A stretch of DNA of 64,000 bases, from the NCBI RefSeq assembly GCF_016482825.1, contig NZ_JAEMNV010000006.1, positions 310,001 to 374,000 of the forward strand, in the 5' to 3' direction. Source of the DNA: Antrihabitans stalagmiti (lineage in GTDB: Bacteria > Actinomycetota > Actinomycetes > Mycobacteriales > Mycobacteriaceae). The translations under genes were made by a program, and so were the position numbers. Below the pieces are notes generated by a model. That model did no database searches. It saw nothing but the letters and a program-made list of their open reading frames with translations, and was not told where the DNA came from. Shown one piece after another: positions 15,536 through 25,090 of this stretch (position 1 is its first letter; each line of letters starts with the position of its first letter).

Positions 15536-17115
15536 TGGCACCTGCTCACGTCCTACGCGCGATCCGGCGTCCGAGTGTTCTGCTCGGGACGCCGGTCGTC
15601 GTGCTGGCGCTGGCCGCCATGCTTGTTCCGCTGGGATACGTTGTATCGGAATTGATCTCGGCTGGGTGGTCTTCCGCGTACGCGCTGATCGTTCGCCCAC
15701 GAGTCGGTGACCTCCTGCTCAACACGGTTGGCTTGGTCGTCGTGACCGTGCCGATCTGTGTTGCGCTCGGCGTCGGTCTCGCCTGGTTGGTCGAACGAAC
15801 GAATGTCCCCGGTGCGCCGATCTGGGGTCCGTTGTTCGCTGCGCCCCTTGCCGTTCCGGCGTTCGTCAACAGCTACGCGTGGGTCACTGTCGTGCCCGGC
15901 TTGAAAGGTCTGACAGCAGGGGTCCTGGTATCGACGTTGTCGTACTTCCCGCTGGTCTACCTACCTGCCGCAGCGACGATTCGACGGCTCGATCCGGCGA
16001 TCGAGGAATCGGCGCGTGCATTGGGCTCTCGCCCGTTCGGTGTCTTCGTCCGAATCGTGTTGCCGCAGTTGCGGCTGGCGATACTCGGCGGTGGACTGCT
16101 CATCGGACTGCATCTGCTCGCCGAGTACGGCGCCTTCGCGATGCTGCGTTTCGACACGTTCACCACGGCGATATTCGAGCAGTACCAGTCCACGTTCAAC
16201 GGCGCAGCGGGCAGCATGCTAGCCAGCGTTCTGGTGCTGTGCTGTTTGCTGCTCCTCATTGCCGAAGCGTCGGGTCGCGGCAGAGCGCGCTACTTCAGGA
16301 TCGGGTCAGGAGCACCACGACCGGCAGTGCGAATTCGCCTGCGATACAGCCTGGTGCCGGTAGTGCTCGGATTCGGAGCAGTGGTTGTGCTTTCGCTCGG
16401 AGTCCCGCTGTGGACGATCGTGCGGTGGTTGCGCATCGGCGGATCGTCCGTGTGGGATCTCGACGCTATCGGCACAGCTCTCGGGCAGACGCTCGCGTTC
16501 GCCTGTGCCGGAGCGTTGTTGACGACGGCGCTCGCTTTTCCTGTTGCGTGGCTTGCGGTTCGCACCAACAGCATCGTCGGTCGGGTGATCGAAGGATCGA
16601 ACTACGTCACGAGCTCGTTGCCAGGCATCGTGACCGCGCTTGCTCTGGTGACCGTGACCATCAAGTGGTTTCCGGCGGTGTATCAGACTGTGCTCGTGGT
16701 TGTCGTCGCCTACGTGTTGATGTTCATGCCCCGAGCCCTCGTCAGCCTGCGGTCCGGTCTTGCGCAGGTTCCGATCGGCCTCGAGGAATCGTCACGTTCG
16801 CTCGGTAGGTCCAACGCTGCGACGTTCGTCCGCGTGACGTTGCGCCTGACCGCTCCGGCTGCCGCTGCGGGTGCGGCGCTGGTATTCGTCGGAGTCGCAA
16901 CGGAACTGACGGCTACGCTGCTGCTCGCGCCCACTGGCACGACGACGCTTGCCATGGGGTTCTGGTCCGCCAGTAGCGGTCTCGACTTCGCGGCGGCAGC
17001 ACCGTACGCGCTCATCATGGTGGTTCTGACCATGCCGGTCACCTACCTGCTGTTCACTCAGGCGACGCGTGCCACCGGCGCCACGTCGTCGAAGGAACTG
17101 GTGCGTGCGGTATGA
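15535..17115 (+). CDS. Ferric-iron ABC transporter permease (two-domain)
   Basis: A 526-aa permease of the FbpB/AfuB type, made of two fused six-helix halves. Each half contains an EAA-like loop for contact with the ATPase: EESARALGSRPF (about 160) in the first and EESSRSLGRSNA (about 417) in the second. It would form the whole transmembrane channel as one polypeptide. It starts with GTG on the stop of the binding-protein gene and overlaps the ATPase gene by 4 nt. Confidence 0.92.
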   Translation: MAPAHVLRAIRRPSVLLGTPVVVLALAAMLVPLGYVVSELISAGWSSAYALIVRPRVGDLLLNTVGLVVVTVPICVALGVGLAWLVERTNVPGAPIWGPLFAAPLAVPAFVNSYAWVTVVPGLKGLTAGVLVSTLSYFPLVYLPAAATIRRLDPAIEESARALGSRPFGVFVRIVLPQLRLAILGGGLLIGLHLLAEYGAFAMLRFDTFTTAIFEQYQSTFNGAAGSMLASVLVLCCLLLLIAEASGRGRARYFRIGSGAPRPAVRIRLRYSLVPVVLGFGAVVVLSLGVPLWTIVRWLRIGGSSVWDLDAIGTALGQTLAFACAGALLTTALAFPVAWLAVRTNSIVGRVIEGSNYVTSSLPGIVTALALVTVTIKWFPAVYQTVLVVVVAYVLMFMPRALVSLRSGLAQVPIGLEESSRSLGRSNAATFVRVTLRLTAPAAAAGAALVFVGVATELTATLLLAPTGTTTLAMGFWSASSGLDFAAAAPYALIMVVLTMPVTYLLFTQATRATGATSSKELVRAV

Positions 17116-18173
17116 GTGCACTTGCGCTGCAGGGTATTTCGAAATCATTCGGCCGTGCCCAGGTCCTTCACGAGGTGAGTCTGGCCGTAGCGTCGGGTAG
17201 CACAACCGCGGTCGTCGGGTCGTCGGGTTGCGGCAAGACGACCTTGCTGCGCGTCATCGCAGGCTTCGAAGCGCCCGATGCGGGTTCGGTGTCGATCGCA
17301 GGCGAATGCGTTGCCGATCAAGGGCGTTCCGTTCCGCCGCACCGCCGAAATGTCGGTTACGTCGCACAGGACGGCGCGTTGTTCCCGCATCTGAGCGTCG
17401 CGCAGAACATCGCCTACGGCCTCCGTGGTGGACCGATGCGCCGGAAGGTGGTGCGATCGCAGGTAGACGCACTGCTAGAGATGGTCGCGCTCGATCCGAC
17501 GTACGCGCGGCGGCGCCCACACGAACTGTCCGGTGGGCAGCAGCAACGCGTCGCGCTCGCTCGTGCGCTCGCGCGCAAACCCGACGTGATGCTGCTCGAC
17601 GAACCGTTCAGCGCACTGGATTCCGGATTGCGAGCGGCCACGCGGCGCGCAGTTGCGCACACTCTGCGCGTCGCGGGTGTCACCAGCATTCTTGTCACAC
17701 ACGATCAGGAAGAGGCACTGTCGTTCGCGGACCGAGTCGCGGTCATGCGGACCGGTGAGTTCACTCAGGTCGGCTCACCCGAAGAGGTCTACGGGGAACC
17801 GGTCGACCGTTTCACCGCCGAGTTCCTCGGTGATTGTGTATTTCTTTCCGGTACAGCGACGGACGGCGCCGCCGAGTGCGCGTTGGGCCGAGTCCCGTTG
17901 CGGGGGAACGCACCTCAACGTGATGTCACGATCATGCTGCGACCGGAGCAGTTGATTGCGAAGGTTGTGGCCGACGGCGCAGGGGGAGTGGGTGTCGGCA
18001 CGGTGGTGGCGAGCGAGTTCTTGGGCTCCGACGTCGTTCTCGAAATCGAACTGCCAGGCGATCAGCCTGCGATCACCGTCCGCCAGGCCAGCGTCCTGCC
18101 GCCGCCGATCGACGCGAAGGTGCAGATCGATGTTCTCGGTGCGGCCGTGGCGTTCGTCCCGGACAAGAACTAG
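17112..18173 (+). CDS. Ferric-iron ABC transporter ATPase
   Basis: A 353-aa ABC ATPase with Walker A GSSGCGKTT (about 37), signature LSGGQQQRVALARAL (about 137), Walker B MLLDEPFSALD and switch LVTHDQEEA. The 110-residue C-terminal part is a TOBE-like regulatory domain as in FbpC. It energises the permease encoded upstream. Its stop codon is directly adjacent to the stop of the opposite-strand sulfotransferase, leaving no spacer for a terminator. Confidence 0.93.
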   Translation: MSALALQGISKSFGRAQVLHEVSLAVASGSTTAVVGSSGCGKTTLLRVIAGFEAPDAGSVSIAGECVADQGRSVPPHRRNVGYVAQDGALFPHLSVAQNIAYGLRGGPMRRKVVRSQVDALLEMVALDPTYARRRPHELSGGQQQRVALARALARKPDVMLLDEPFSALDSGLRAATRRAVAHTLRVAGVTSILVTHDQEEALSFADRVAVMRTGEFTQVGSPEEVYGEPVDRFTAEFLGDCVFLSGTATDGAAECALGRVPLRGNAPQRDVTIMLRPEQLIAKVVADGAGGVGVGTVVASEFLGSDVVLEIELPGDQPAITVRQASVLPPPIDAKVQIDVLGAAVAFVPDKN

Positions 18174-19319
18174 CTACTGCCGCGCATAACTCGGGAAGCG
18201 CTCGTCGACCTGTTCCGGAGTGAGCCCGAAGTCTTCGAGCGCGTACTTGTGCGCGGGTTTCCGGTCACCGGAACGACTTTCGGTATGCATCGCTGCCATC
18301 GCCGACTCTGCCGTGGTCGTCAAGGGTATGCCGAAATGGTCGTAGATCCCCGACACAGTCGCGAGTGGATCTCCGACGAAGTCGCGGTAGTCGATATCGA
18401 TGAACTGGGCGGGGTTGTAGTTGCGACGGGCAGCATCGAAGCTCTCGAGTCCGCGGGCCCAGAGGTCCAGTTGGGTGCGGCCGATCACGTCGCCCGCGAA
18501 ACTGTTCGACCAGCCCGCCGTCGCCTGCTCGGACAGGCTGCATGCCGATGCGATTGCTGTTCGAGGTTGTCTGTGCGTCTGAATCACCAGAGCATCGGGA
18601 TAGTTCGCCATCAACGCGTCGAGGGCGAACAGGTGGCTCGGGTTTTTGAGTACCCAGCGACGATTACGGTCGGGGAGTCCGATCAACTGCAGGTTACGAC
18701 GATGGCGCGCATAGGCATTCGTCCAGTCCTGGGTTGCCAGCCATGCGGAATAGCTCGGGACGTCCGCGAGACATTCGTAGGAGACCGACATCGCGGACTG
18801 ACGCAGTAGTTGCCAGCATTCCTCGACCTCCGACGCCGACATGTAGTGCAGGCCCATAAATTCCGGGTTTTCGATGTGGTGCTGCTCGAACATGTCCTGG
18901 ATCCGGCGGTACACGGGGTTCTCGTCCCACGTGTCACGCGGTGGCCTGGGTTGGGGGAACTCGGTCAGCCACATTTCGAGGCCCTGGTTCGCCGAGTCGG
19001 CGGTCAGCAGCCGGTGTAGTGCCGTTGTGCCGGTTCGGGGGAGACCGGTGACGAAGATCGGTCTTTCGATGGTGACGTCCGCATGCTCGGGATGCTGTGC
19101 GAACGCCACCTCGCTGAGCGAGCGCGCAACGAGGGCACCGCGCAAGAACGCGCGAGCAACTTTGCGGCCCAACGGAGTCAGATCCGCCTCGCCGTAGGAG
19201 TCGAGCAGCACCTCCAGCGCAACAAGGTAGTCGGGGTCGCCGTAGTCGGTCAGTCCGGTGATCTTGGTTGCGGAGGCGTGCAGATCGTCGATCGTGCCGA
19301 CGTTGTCTCGATCGGTCAT
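18174..19319 (-). CDS. PAPS-dependent sulfotransferase
   Basis: A 381-aa sulfotransferase that would move sulfate from PAPS to a hydroxyl of a small molecule or lipid. The 5'-phosphosulfate loop is FVTGLPRTGTTALHRLL (about 89-105), and a 3'-phosphate-binding RQPRTAIASACSL segment follows. Start at 19319 (MTDRDN), 4 nt after the DUF1214 stop, so the two are one unit. Across the divergent promoter lie cysD, cysNC and cysQ, which make PAPS and destroy its by-product PAP; this makes a dedicated sulfation locus likely. As I recall, a sulfotransferase gene (Rv3529c) lies near a DUF1214-type gene in the M. tuberculosis cholesterol region. Confidence 0.88.
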   Translation of the reverse strand: MTDRDNVGTIDDLHASATKITGLTDYGDPDYLVALEVLLDSYGEADLTPLGRKVARAFLRGALVARSLSEVAFAQHPEHADVTIERPIFVTGLPRTGTTALHRLLTADSANQGLEMWLTEFPQPRPPRDTWDENPVYRRIQDMFEQHHIENPEFMGLHYMSASEVEECWQLLRQSAMSVSYECLADVPSYSAWLATQDWTNAYARHRRNLQLIGLPDRNRRWVLKNPSHLFALDALMANYPDALVIQTHRQPRTAIASACSLSEQATAGWSNSFAGDVIGRTQLDLWARGLESFDAARRNYNPAQFIDIDYRDFVGDPLATVSGIYDHFGIPLTTTAESAMAAMHTESRSGDRKPAHKYALEDFGLTPEQVDERFPSYARQ

Positions 19320-19323
19320 CGGT

Positions 19324-20490
19324 TCACCCAAGCATCCGGTTTGCGACAGCGGCTTGGCGCGCTGCGATACGGGCCCGAAAGTCCTCGGGTGTGATCGTAT
19401 TCGTCCGGTAGTAGGGCAATTTCGATTCGACGTCGGCAAAATCCACCACCTCGACGGTAGGGCCGTCGGCCTCGGTCAACGGTCTGTCGACGCGCTGCCA
19501 GCGGAACTGCAAATACCCACGCCGATGGCCCGTCGTCTCGATCCAGTTGGTGATTCCTGGATTTCGCTCGCTGGCGACAAGCCGGATGTTGCCGTCCGGA
19601 TCCGTCTGTGCCTGATGCGAATTCAGCGACGTTTGATGATTGCTGTAGTCGAGCGAGATGTACCACCGACTGCCGAGCTGAAAACCCTGATATGGCGCAT
19701 CCGATTTCGGGACGGTGATGATCAGGGCCTGGTCCTCGTCGATGTCGAAATGCCCGGCCGACGAGTACTGCGTCGCCAATCCTCCTGGCGTGAGCCGAGG
19801 TTCGGTCATCGTGTTGACCGGGAGGTTCAGATAAAACCACTCCGGGAACTTCAGCCAGGTCTGCACGCGGGTCACCAAAGCCTTTCCGGCTCTGGCGAAT
19901 CGCTTCTCGACCAGCTCTGCGGTCAGCGGTGGCGGCGCCGTGCCGGACGTGTCCACACGTTCGATGCGCAGCGTTCCGCGCTCGGCCTCCCAGTCGCTGT
20001 AGACCTCGCGCACAACCAGTTGCGCCGAACCCGGCGCCAGGGTGAAGTAATTGGTTCGGCCGTTTGCAGGCTCGGGACCGAAATGCGCCCGGAAGGACCC
20101 GTCGGCGTCGATCTGGAGCTCACGGTCGTCGAACGCCGTGACGCTACCGGGCACGTTTGCGCTGGTGTAGTTGCCGTTGAGGACCTGAAAGCTCAGGTCG
20201 ACCGTGGAACCGCGCTTTCCGGTGACGATGTATTCGTGGTCGTCGTTGATTCGTGCGCCGAAGTAGAGCGTGTCGGGATTGTCGAGTCCCATCTTCATAA
20301 ACGGACCGGTGCCCTGGACGAAGCTGGGATGGTCGCGTTCGGTTGCCCAGGTCGCGTGCATCGTCGCCAAGATTCCGCCTGCCAGATACTGGTAGCCCTC
20401 GTGGAGGTCTTGCGGCGTCTGAATATGCGGGGCGGTTTGGATCAACTTCTCCGCCTCGGCGATGGCTTCGGCCAGTGGATCGGTCAGCAC
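19324..20490 (-). CDS. DUF1214-domain protein
   Basis: A 388-aa soluble protein whose C-terminal half (GFQLGSRWYISLDYSN, HRRGYLQFRWQRVD) fits the DUF1214 domain, with no signal peptide or helix for the membrane. No enzymatic activity is established for the family that I know of. It is the first gene of a two-gene operon with the sulfotransferase, directly under the KstR-like and palindromic operators. The constant pairing suggests it prepares, carries or processes the sulfated compound (inference). Confidence 0.8.
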   Translation of the reverse strand: MLTDPLAEAIAEAEKLIQTAPHIQTPQDLHEGYQYLAGGILATMHATWATERDHPSFVQGTGPFMKMGLDNPDTLYFGARINDDHEYIVTGKRGSTVDLSFQVLNGNYTSANVPGSVTAFDDRELQIDADGSFRAHFGPEPANGRTNYFTLAPGSAQLVVREVYSDWEAERGTLRIERVDTSGTAPPPLTAELVEKRFARAGKALVTRVQTWLKFPEWFYLNLPVNTMTEPRLTPGGLATQYSSAGHFDIDEDQALIITVPKSDAPYQGFQLGSRWYISLDYSNHQTSLNSHQAQTDPDGNIRLVASERNPGITNWIETTGHRRGYLQFRWQRVDRPLTEADGPTVEVVDFADVESKLPYYRTNTITPEDFRARIAARQAAVANRMLG

Positions 20491-20530
20491 GTGTGCTCCT
20501 CGTTCGCCCCGATCGGGGGTGGTCCAAATA

Positions 20531-20547
20531 TGTACCTGCGTGGTACA
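20531..20547. promoter_or_regulatory. Palindromic operator, possible IclR-protein site
   Basis: TGTACC-TGCGT-GGTACA is a perfect 6-5-6 inverted repeat in the 98-bp divergent region between the DUF1214 and IclR genes. It lies 41 bp from each start. IclR-family proteins usually bind palindromes next to their own genes, so the divergent regulator is the natural ligand; this is inference. Confidence 0.5.
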
Positions 20548-20563
20548 ACAGCTGTAAGCAGAC

Positions 20564-20577
20564 TAGAACGTGTTCTA
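20564..20577. promoter_or_regulatory. KstR-like operator
   Basis: TAGAACGTGTTCTA fits the published KstR motif TnnAACnnGTTnnA at every fixed position and is a perfect 6-2-6 palindrome. KstR is the TetR repressor of sterol catabolism in mycobacteria and rhodococci. The site ends 11 bp before the IclR start. Other TetR proteins of lipid metabolism may read similar sites. Confidence 0.6.
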
Positions 20578-20588
20578 AGGAATGGTCA

Positions 20589-21566
20589 ATGATTTCTGGG
20601 GCTCCCGCTTTTGCCGGTCCACCCGATCCGCCGCCACCGGATGCAGGTAGTCGTCGCTCACCGCCAACCGAGCGAGTCGTCGCTGTGCTCGACTTCCTTG
20701 TCGCACACAAGGACCGCAGATACGGGCTTTCCGAACTCGCTCGTCGTCTCGAGCTGTCGAAGCCGACCTGCCTCGGGATCGTGTCCGCGCTCGTCGACGG
20801 CGGCTACCTGACGCGTGACCCGGTCGCGAAGAGCTACGGGTTGGGTCCGGCGCTCATCAGCGCCGGTAGGGCAGCGCAGGAAGGACTGGCTGTCGGTCCG
20901 ATCGCGCGCCGCCACCTCGCCGAACTCAGCGACCGGTTCGGCACGACATGCTCGGCGTCGACCGTGATCGGCGACCGGATCGCCGTCGTCGAACTGACCG
21001 CACCGCCAGGCGTCCGGCCGAACGCCCGAGTCGGCCAGCTCTACCCGTTCGCTCCGCCGGTCGGACTGATGTACGTGTTGTGGAGTGACGACGCCGAACT
21101 CGACCGGTGGCTCGATCGCGAGCCGACGCTGCCCATGCGGATCGACCGCACACGCTTGCGGCAGGTAGTCGACCATTGCCGCCGCACCGGCTATTTGGTC
21201 GAGACGATGACGGCGCTGGGGCAACGACTGCACACGGTGCTCGCCGGAGTCGCGGCCGACGAAATACCGAAAGAGTTGCGCGAGATCATCGGTGAGATGG
21301 CAACGATCCTCGGCGAGCGCGTCTACCTCGAGGACGGTGTCGACGACGATCGGCACCCGGTGAGCCTCATCGCCGCGCCGACCTACGACGCCGATGCGCG
21401 CCAGTCGATGGTGCTGACCCTGTTCGTCGGGTCGGCCATCGACCGCGCCGAAATCGACTTACGGGCAAGGGCATTGATCGAAGCGGCCGATGCGATCACC
21501 AACGAGGTCGGTGGAATCAAACCCGAGGTAAGTCAGGCCGTCGAACCAAGAGCAGGGGTGCTGTGA
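20589..21566 (+). CDS. IclR-family transcriptional regulator
   Basis: A 325-aa regulator: winged helix (about 30-90, with SELARRLELSKPT as the recognition region) and a C-terminal ligand-binding domain (about 105-310). Start at 20589 with AAGGA 8 nt upstream; longer frames lack support and would cross the operators. Its gene leads an operon with cysD, cysNC and cysQ (TGATG overlap), which is unusual for sulfate assimilation and suggests that the inducer belongs to the sulfated pathway. The poly-Pro N-terminal tail (about 10-25) is atypical. Confidence 0.9.
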   Translation: MISGAPAFAGPPDPPPPDAGSRRSPPTERVVAVLDFLVAHKDRRYGLSELARRLELSKPTCLGIVSALVDGGYLTRDPVAKSYGLGPALISAGRAAQEGLAVGPIARRHLAELSDRFGTTCSASTVIGDRIAVVELTAPPGVRPNARVGQLYPFAPPVGLMYVLWSDDAELDRWLDREPTLPMRIDRTRLRQVVDHCRRTGYLVETMTALGQRLHTVLAGVAADEIPKELREIIGEMATILGERVYLEDGVDDDRHPVSLIAAPTYDADARQSMVLTLFVGSAIDRAEIDLRARALIEAADAITNEVGGIKPEVSQAVEPRAGVL

Positions 21567-22480
21567 TGACACGTGCAAGCTACGAGTTGACCCATCTGGA
21601 AGCCCTCGAAGCAGAAGCCGTTCACATTTTCAGGGAAGTTGCCGCGCAGTTCGAGCGGCCTGGATTGCTGTTCTCCGGAGGTAAGGACTCGGTCGTGATG
21701 TTGCACGTCGCGGCAAAAGCGTTCTGGCCCGGACCCGTTCCGTTCGCAGTGATGCACATCGACACCGGCCACAACTTCGACGAAGTCATCGAATTCCGAG
21801 ACAGGACCGCGGCGGAACGTGGACTGCGGCTTGTTGTGTCGAGCGTGCAGGACGACATCGACGCGGGTCGTTCGGTAGAGGAATCCGGCGCGCGAGCGAG
21901 TCGAAACCGTTTGCAGACAGCGGCATTGCTCCGCGGGATCACCGCCAACGGTTTCGACGCGGTGTTCGGCGGTGCACGGCGAGACGAAGAGAAGGCACGG
22001 GCGAAGGAGCGAGTGTTCAGTTTTCGCGACGAATACGGCCAGTGGGATCCCCGCGCGCAAAGACCCGAGCTATGGAACCTGTACAACGGACGGCACCGCA
22101 AAGGCGAGCACATCCGGGTCTTTCCCCTGTCGAACTGGACCGAACTCGACATCTGGCAGTACATCCACGCCGAGCAGATCGACCTGCCGTCGATCTACTA
22201 CGCGCACAGACGCAAGGTCGTCGCCCGCGACGGAATGTTGTTGGCCAGCACCCGGTTTCTGACCTTGCTACCCGGCGAGACGGAACACGAAGCGACGGTG
22301 CGCTTCAGGACCGTCGGTGACGCCACCTGTACCGGTTGCGTCGAATCGTCGGCGGCGACATCGGCTGAGGTCGTGGCCGAGGTTGCGGCCAGTCGCGTCA
22401 CCGAACGTGGTGCAACCCGCGCAGACGACCGGATCTCGGAAGCGGGCATGGAAGATCGCAAGAAGGAAGGCTACTTCTGA
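21566..22480 (+). CDS. cysD: Sulfate adenylyltransferase small subunit
   Basis: A 304-aa ATP-pyrophosphatase subunit that, with CysN, makes APS from sulfate and ATP. The PP-loop SGGKDSVVML is at about 33-42, and the conserved GGARRDEEKARAKERVFSFR segment follows near 136. Length fits the family. The ATG at 21566 overlaps the IclR stop; a GTG three bases upstream is possible. Its stop overlaps the cysNC start by one base. Confidence 0.95.
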   Translation: MTRASYELTHLEALEAEAVHIFREVAAQFERPGLLFSGGKDSVVMLHVAAKAFWPGPVPFAVMHIDTGHNFDEVIEFRDRTAAERGLRLVVSSVQDDIDAGRSVEESGARASRNRLQTAALLRGITANGFDAVFGGARRDEEKARAKERVFSFRDEYGQWDPRAQRPELWNLYNGRHRKGEHIRVFPLSNWTELDIWQYIHAEQIDLPSIYYAHRRKVVARDGMLLASTRFLTLLPGETEHEATVRFRTVGDATCTGCVESSAATSAEVVAEVAASRVTERGATRADDRISEAGMEDRKKEGYF

Positions 22481-24321
22481 TGCCGCAATTGCTCCGGGTC
22501 GCGACTGCGGGCAGCGTCGACGACGGCAAGTCGACCCTCATCGGTCGCCTGCTCTACGACTCCAAGTCGATCTTCGAAGACCAGCTCGAGGCCATCGAGC
22601 GGACCAGCAGGGAACGCGGTGACGAATACGCCAATCTCGCACTGCTGACCGACGGACTGCGCGCCGAACGCGAGCAGGGCATCACGATCGACGTCGCGCA
22701 TCGCTACTTTGCAACTCCACACCGGCGCTTCATCATTGCGGACACGCCCGGCCACGAGCAGTACACCAGGAACATGGTGACGGGCGCGTCGACAGCCGAC
22801 CTTGCCTTGCTGCTGATCGACGCTCGCAAAGGTGTTCTCGAACAAACGCGTCGACACGCTTTCATCGCAAGCCTGCTCGGTATTCCGCACATGGTGCTGT
22901 GCGTCAACAAGATGGACCTCGTCGAGTGGTCGATGGAACGATTCGACGAGATCTGCTCGGAGTTCCGGCAATTCGCGATGAAGCTGGATGTTCCCGACCT
23001 GACCTTCATTCCGGTTTCTGCGTTGCTCGGCGACAACATCGTCGAGCGCAGCACGAATATGGCGTGGTACGAGGGTGGTTCGCTACTGCACACGTTGGAG
23101 CAGGTGCACATTGCCTCCGACCGAAACCTGATCGATGCACGTTTCCCTGTGCAGCACGTGATCCGACCACAGCAAGCTGGTGGTGAACTGCACGACTTCC
23201 GCGGGTACGCCGGGACGATCGCGAGTGGCATCTTCAAGCCCGGCGACGAAGTCGTTGCGCTCCCTTCCGGTTTCACCACACGGGTCAAAGCGATCTGGGG
23301 ACCGGGTGGTCGGCCGATCGAGGAGGCGTTCGCGCCGGCAGCGGTGTGTATCGAGTTGGCCGACAACGTCGACGTCGGGCGAGGAGACGTGTTGGCGCGG
23401 CCGAACAATCGGCCTTTGATCGGGCAGGAGGTCGACGCGCTCGTGTGTTGGTTCGCGGATCGATCGACGTTGAGCAAGGACGCTCGGTACACGATGCTGC
23501 ACACGACCCGTGCGGTCAGGGCGCAGGTCGTCCGGCTGGACTACCGATTGAATATCAACACCCTCCACCGCGACGAGTCAGCGGACTCGCTGGCCTGCAA
23601 CGAGATCGGTCGCGTGCAGTTGAAGCTGCAGCAGCCGGTTCTCTTCGATGCCTATCGCCGTAATCGGGTGATGGGAAGCTTCGTCCTTGTCGACGAATCG
23701 ACCAACAACACGGTTGCCGCGGGCATGATCACCGGACCGACACTGTCCGCGTCGCGTGTCGTGTGGCACGCATCGGCCCTTGCCCGAGACGAGCGCGCAA
23801 CCCGGGGTGCCACGGTGTGGTTGACCGGCCTTTCGGCAAGTGGAAAGTCAACGGTCGCAGTGGAGTTGGAGCGCCGACTGGTCGCTGCTGGCCACCCGGC
23901 CTATCGGCTCGACGGCGACAATCTTCGCCACGGACTCAACGCGGACCTCGGTTTCAGCGCTGCGGACAGGTCCGAGAACGTGCGACGCGTCGGTGCCGTC
24001 TCGCAGTTGTTCGCCGATGCCGGGATCGTCGCGGTCGCGTCGTTGATCAGTCCGTATGCGGCAGATCGCGATCGGATCAGAGCGCAGCACGAGGAGGCCG
24101 GTCTGCGGTTCGTCGAGGTCTTCATCGACACCCCGATCGAGATGTGTGAACGTCGCGATCCGAAGGGTATGTACGCCAAGGCGCGGGCCGGCGAGATACG
24201 TGGGTTCACCGGCATCGACGATCCGTACGAGCAACCGGCGCACGCCGAGCTGGTCCTGCGACCCTCCGACGGGGACCCGGTTGCGCAGGCGGCCCGAATC
24301 ATGGAATACCTGGACCTGTGA
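22480..24321 (+). CDS. cysNC: Bifunctional sulfate adenylyltransferase GTPase subunit / APS kinase
   Basis: A 613-aa fusion. Residues 1-430 are CysN, the GTPase that drives APS formation: GSVDDGKST (G1), DTPGHEQY (G3), NKMD (G4) and elongation-factor-like beta barrels. Residues about 440-613 are an APS kinase with its own P-loop GLSASGKST (about 448) and the [15 protein letters not shown] signature; it phosphorylates APS to PAPS. The fusion channels sulfate straight to the sulfotransferase donor. It overlaps cysD and cysQ. Confidence 0.95.
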   Translation: MPQLLRVATAGSVDDGKSTLIGRLLYDSKSIFEDQLEAIERTSRERGDEYANLALLTDGLRAEREQGITIDVAHRYFATPHRRFIIADTPGHEQYTRNMVTGASTADLALLLIDARKGVLEQTRRHAFIASLLGIPHMVLCVNKMDLVEWSMERFDEICSEFRQFAMKLDVPDLTFIPVSALLGDNIVERSTNMAWYEGGSLLHTLEQVHIASDRNLIDARFPVQHVIRPQQAGGELHDFRGYAGTIASGIFKPGDEVVALPSGFTTRVKAIWGPGGRPIEEAFAPAAVCIELADNVDVGRGDVLARPNNRPLIGQEVDALVCWFADRSTLSKDARYTMLHTTRAVRAQVVRLDYRLNINTLHRDESADSLACNEIGRVQLKLQQPVLFDAYRRNRVMGSFVLVDESTNNTVAAGMITGPTLSASRVVWHASALARDERATRGATVWLTGLSASGKSTVAVELERRLVAAGHPAYRLDGDNLRHGLNADLGFSAADRSENVRRVGAVSQLFADAGIVAVASLISPYAADRDRIRAQHEEAGLRFVEVFIDTPIEMCERRDPKGMYAKARAGEIRGFTGIDDPYEQPAHAELVLRPSDGDPVAQAARIMEYLDL

Positions 24322-25088
24322 ACACCGTGCCGATCAACACGCTCTCCGATGCGCGTCTTGCTGCCGAACTCGCTGCCGAAGCGGGTGAATTGTTGCTGAC
24401 GTTGCGTGCCGCCGAGCAAGACCTGATCGACGGTAAGGCGCTCGGTCGCAAGGGCGATCAGCTGGCGAATGTGCTTCTGCTCGATCGGCTTTCGGCCGAC
24501 AGGCCGGACGACTCCGTGTTGTCGGAGGAATCGGCGGACGACAAATCCAGGTTGAACGCGTCGCGCGTGTGGATCATCGACCCGCTCGACGGCACTCGAG
24601 AGTTCAGCATGCCAGGCCGCGGTGACTGGGCCGTGCACGTCGCCTTATGGGAAGCAGGCCAGGGGATTACGGCTGCGGCAGTCGCGATGCCGGTCCTCGG
24701 AACGGTCTATGCGAGCGACGATGTAGCTGTACTTTCCGGTCCTGTCGACGGACCGATTCGAATCGTTGTCAGCGACAGTCGGCCGCCCGCGTTCACCGTC
24801 GACTTGGAAGCGCAGCTGAGTGCCCGCATCATCGGCATGGGTTCTGCCGGAGCAAAGGCGATGGCGGTCGTTCGAGGTGACGCCGATGCCTATGTCCATG
24901 CGGGAGGTCAGTGGGAGTGGGATTCGGCTGCACCAGTCGGCGTGGCGTTGGCTGCCGGTCTGCATTGCTCTCGAATCGACGGAAGTCCATTGCGGTACAA
25001 CGAATCCCACCCTTACCTACCCGACCTGGTGATCTGTCGCCCGGAACTGGCGGAGTCGATTCTCGAGGTTGTCGCCGACCCGCGCTGA
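24318..25088 (+). CDS. cysQ: 3'(2'),5'-bisphosphate nucleotidase (PAP phosphatase)
   Basis: A 256-aa member of the inositol-phosphatase fold. Metal-binding motifs are LSEES (about 65), [10 protein letters not shown] (about 88) and [15 protein letters not shown] near 198. It removes the 3'-phosphate of PAP, the inhibitory by-product of sulfotransferases, or of PAPS to limit the pool. GTG start at 24318 overlaps the cysNC stop by 4 nt. Its presence at the end of this operon completes a donor-synthesis and by-product-removal set. Confidence 0.92.
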   Translation: MNTVPINTLSDARLAAELAAEAGELLLTLRAAEQDLIDGKALGRKGDQLANVLLLDRLSADRPDDSVLSEESADDKSRLNASRVWIIDPLDGTREFSMPGRGDWAVHVALWEAGQGITAAAVAMPVLGTVYASDDVAVLSGPVDGPIRIVVSDSRPPAFTVDLEAQLSARIIGMGSAGAKAMAVVRGDADAYVHAGGQWEWDSAAPVGVALAAGLHCSRIDGSPLRYNESHPYLPDLVICRPELAESILEVVADPR

Positions 25089-25090
25089 CG

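Noticed and set aside
17112-19319. Reading the iron importer and sulfotransferase as one functional cluster
   Set aside because: They are convergent and only touch at their stops; regulation differs (iron box versus KstR/IclR-type sites).
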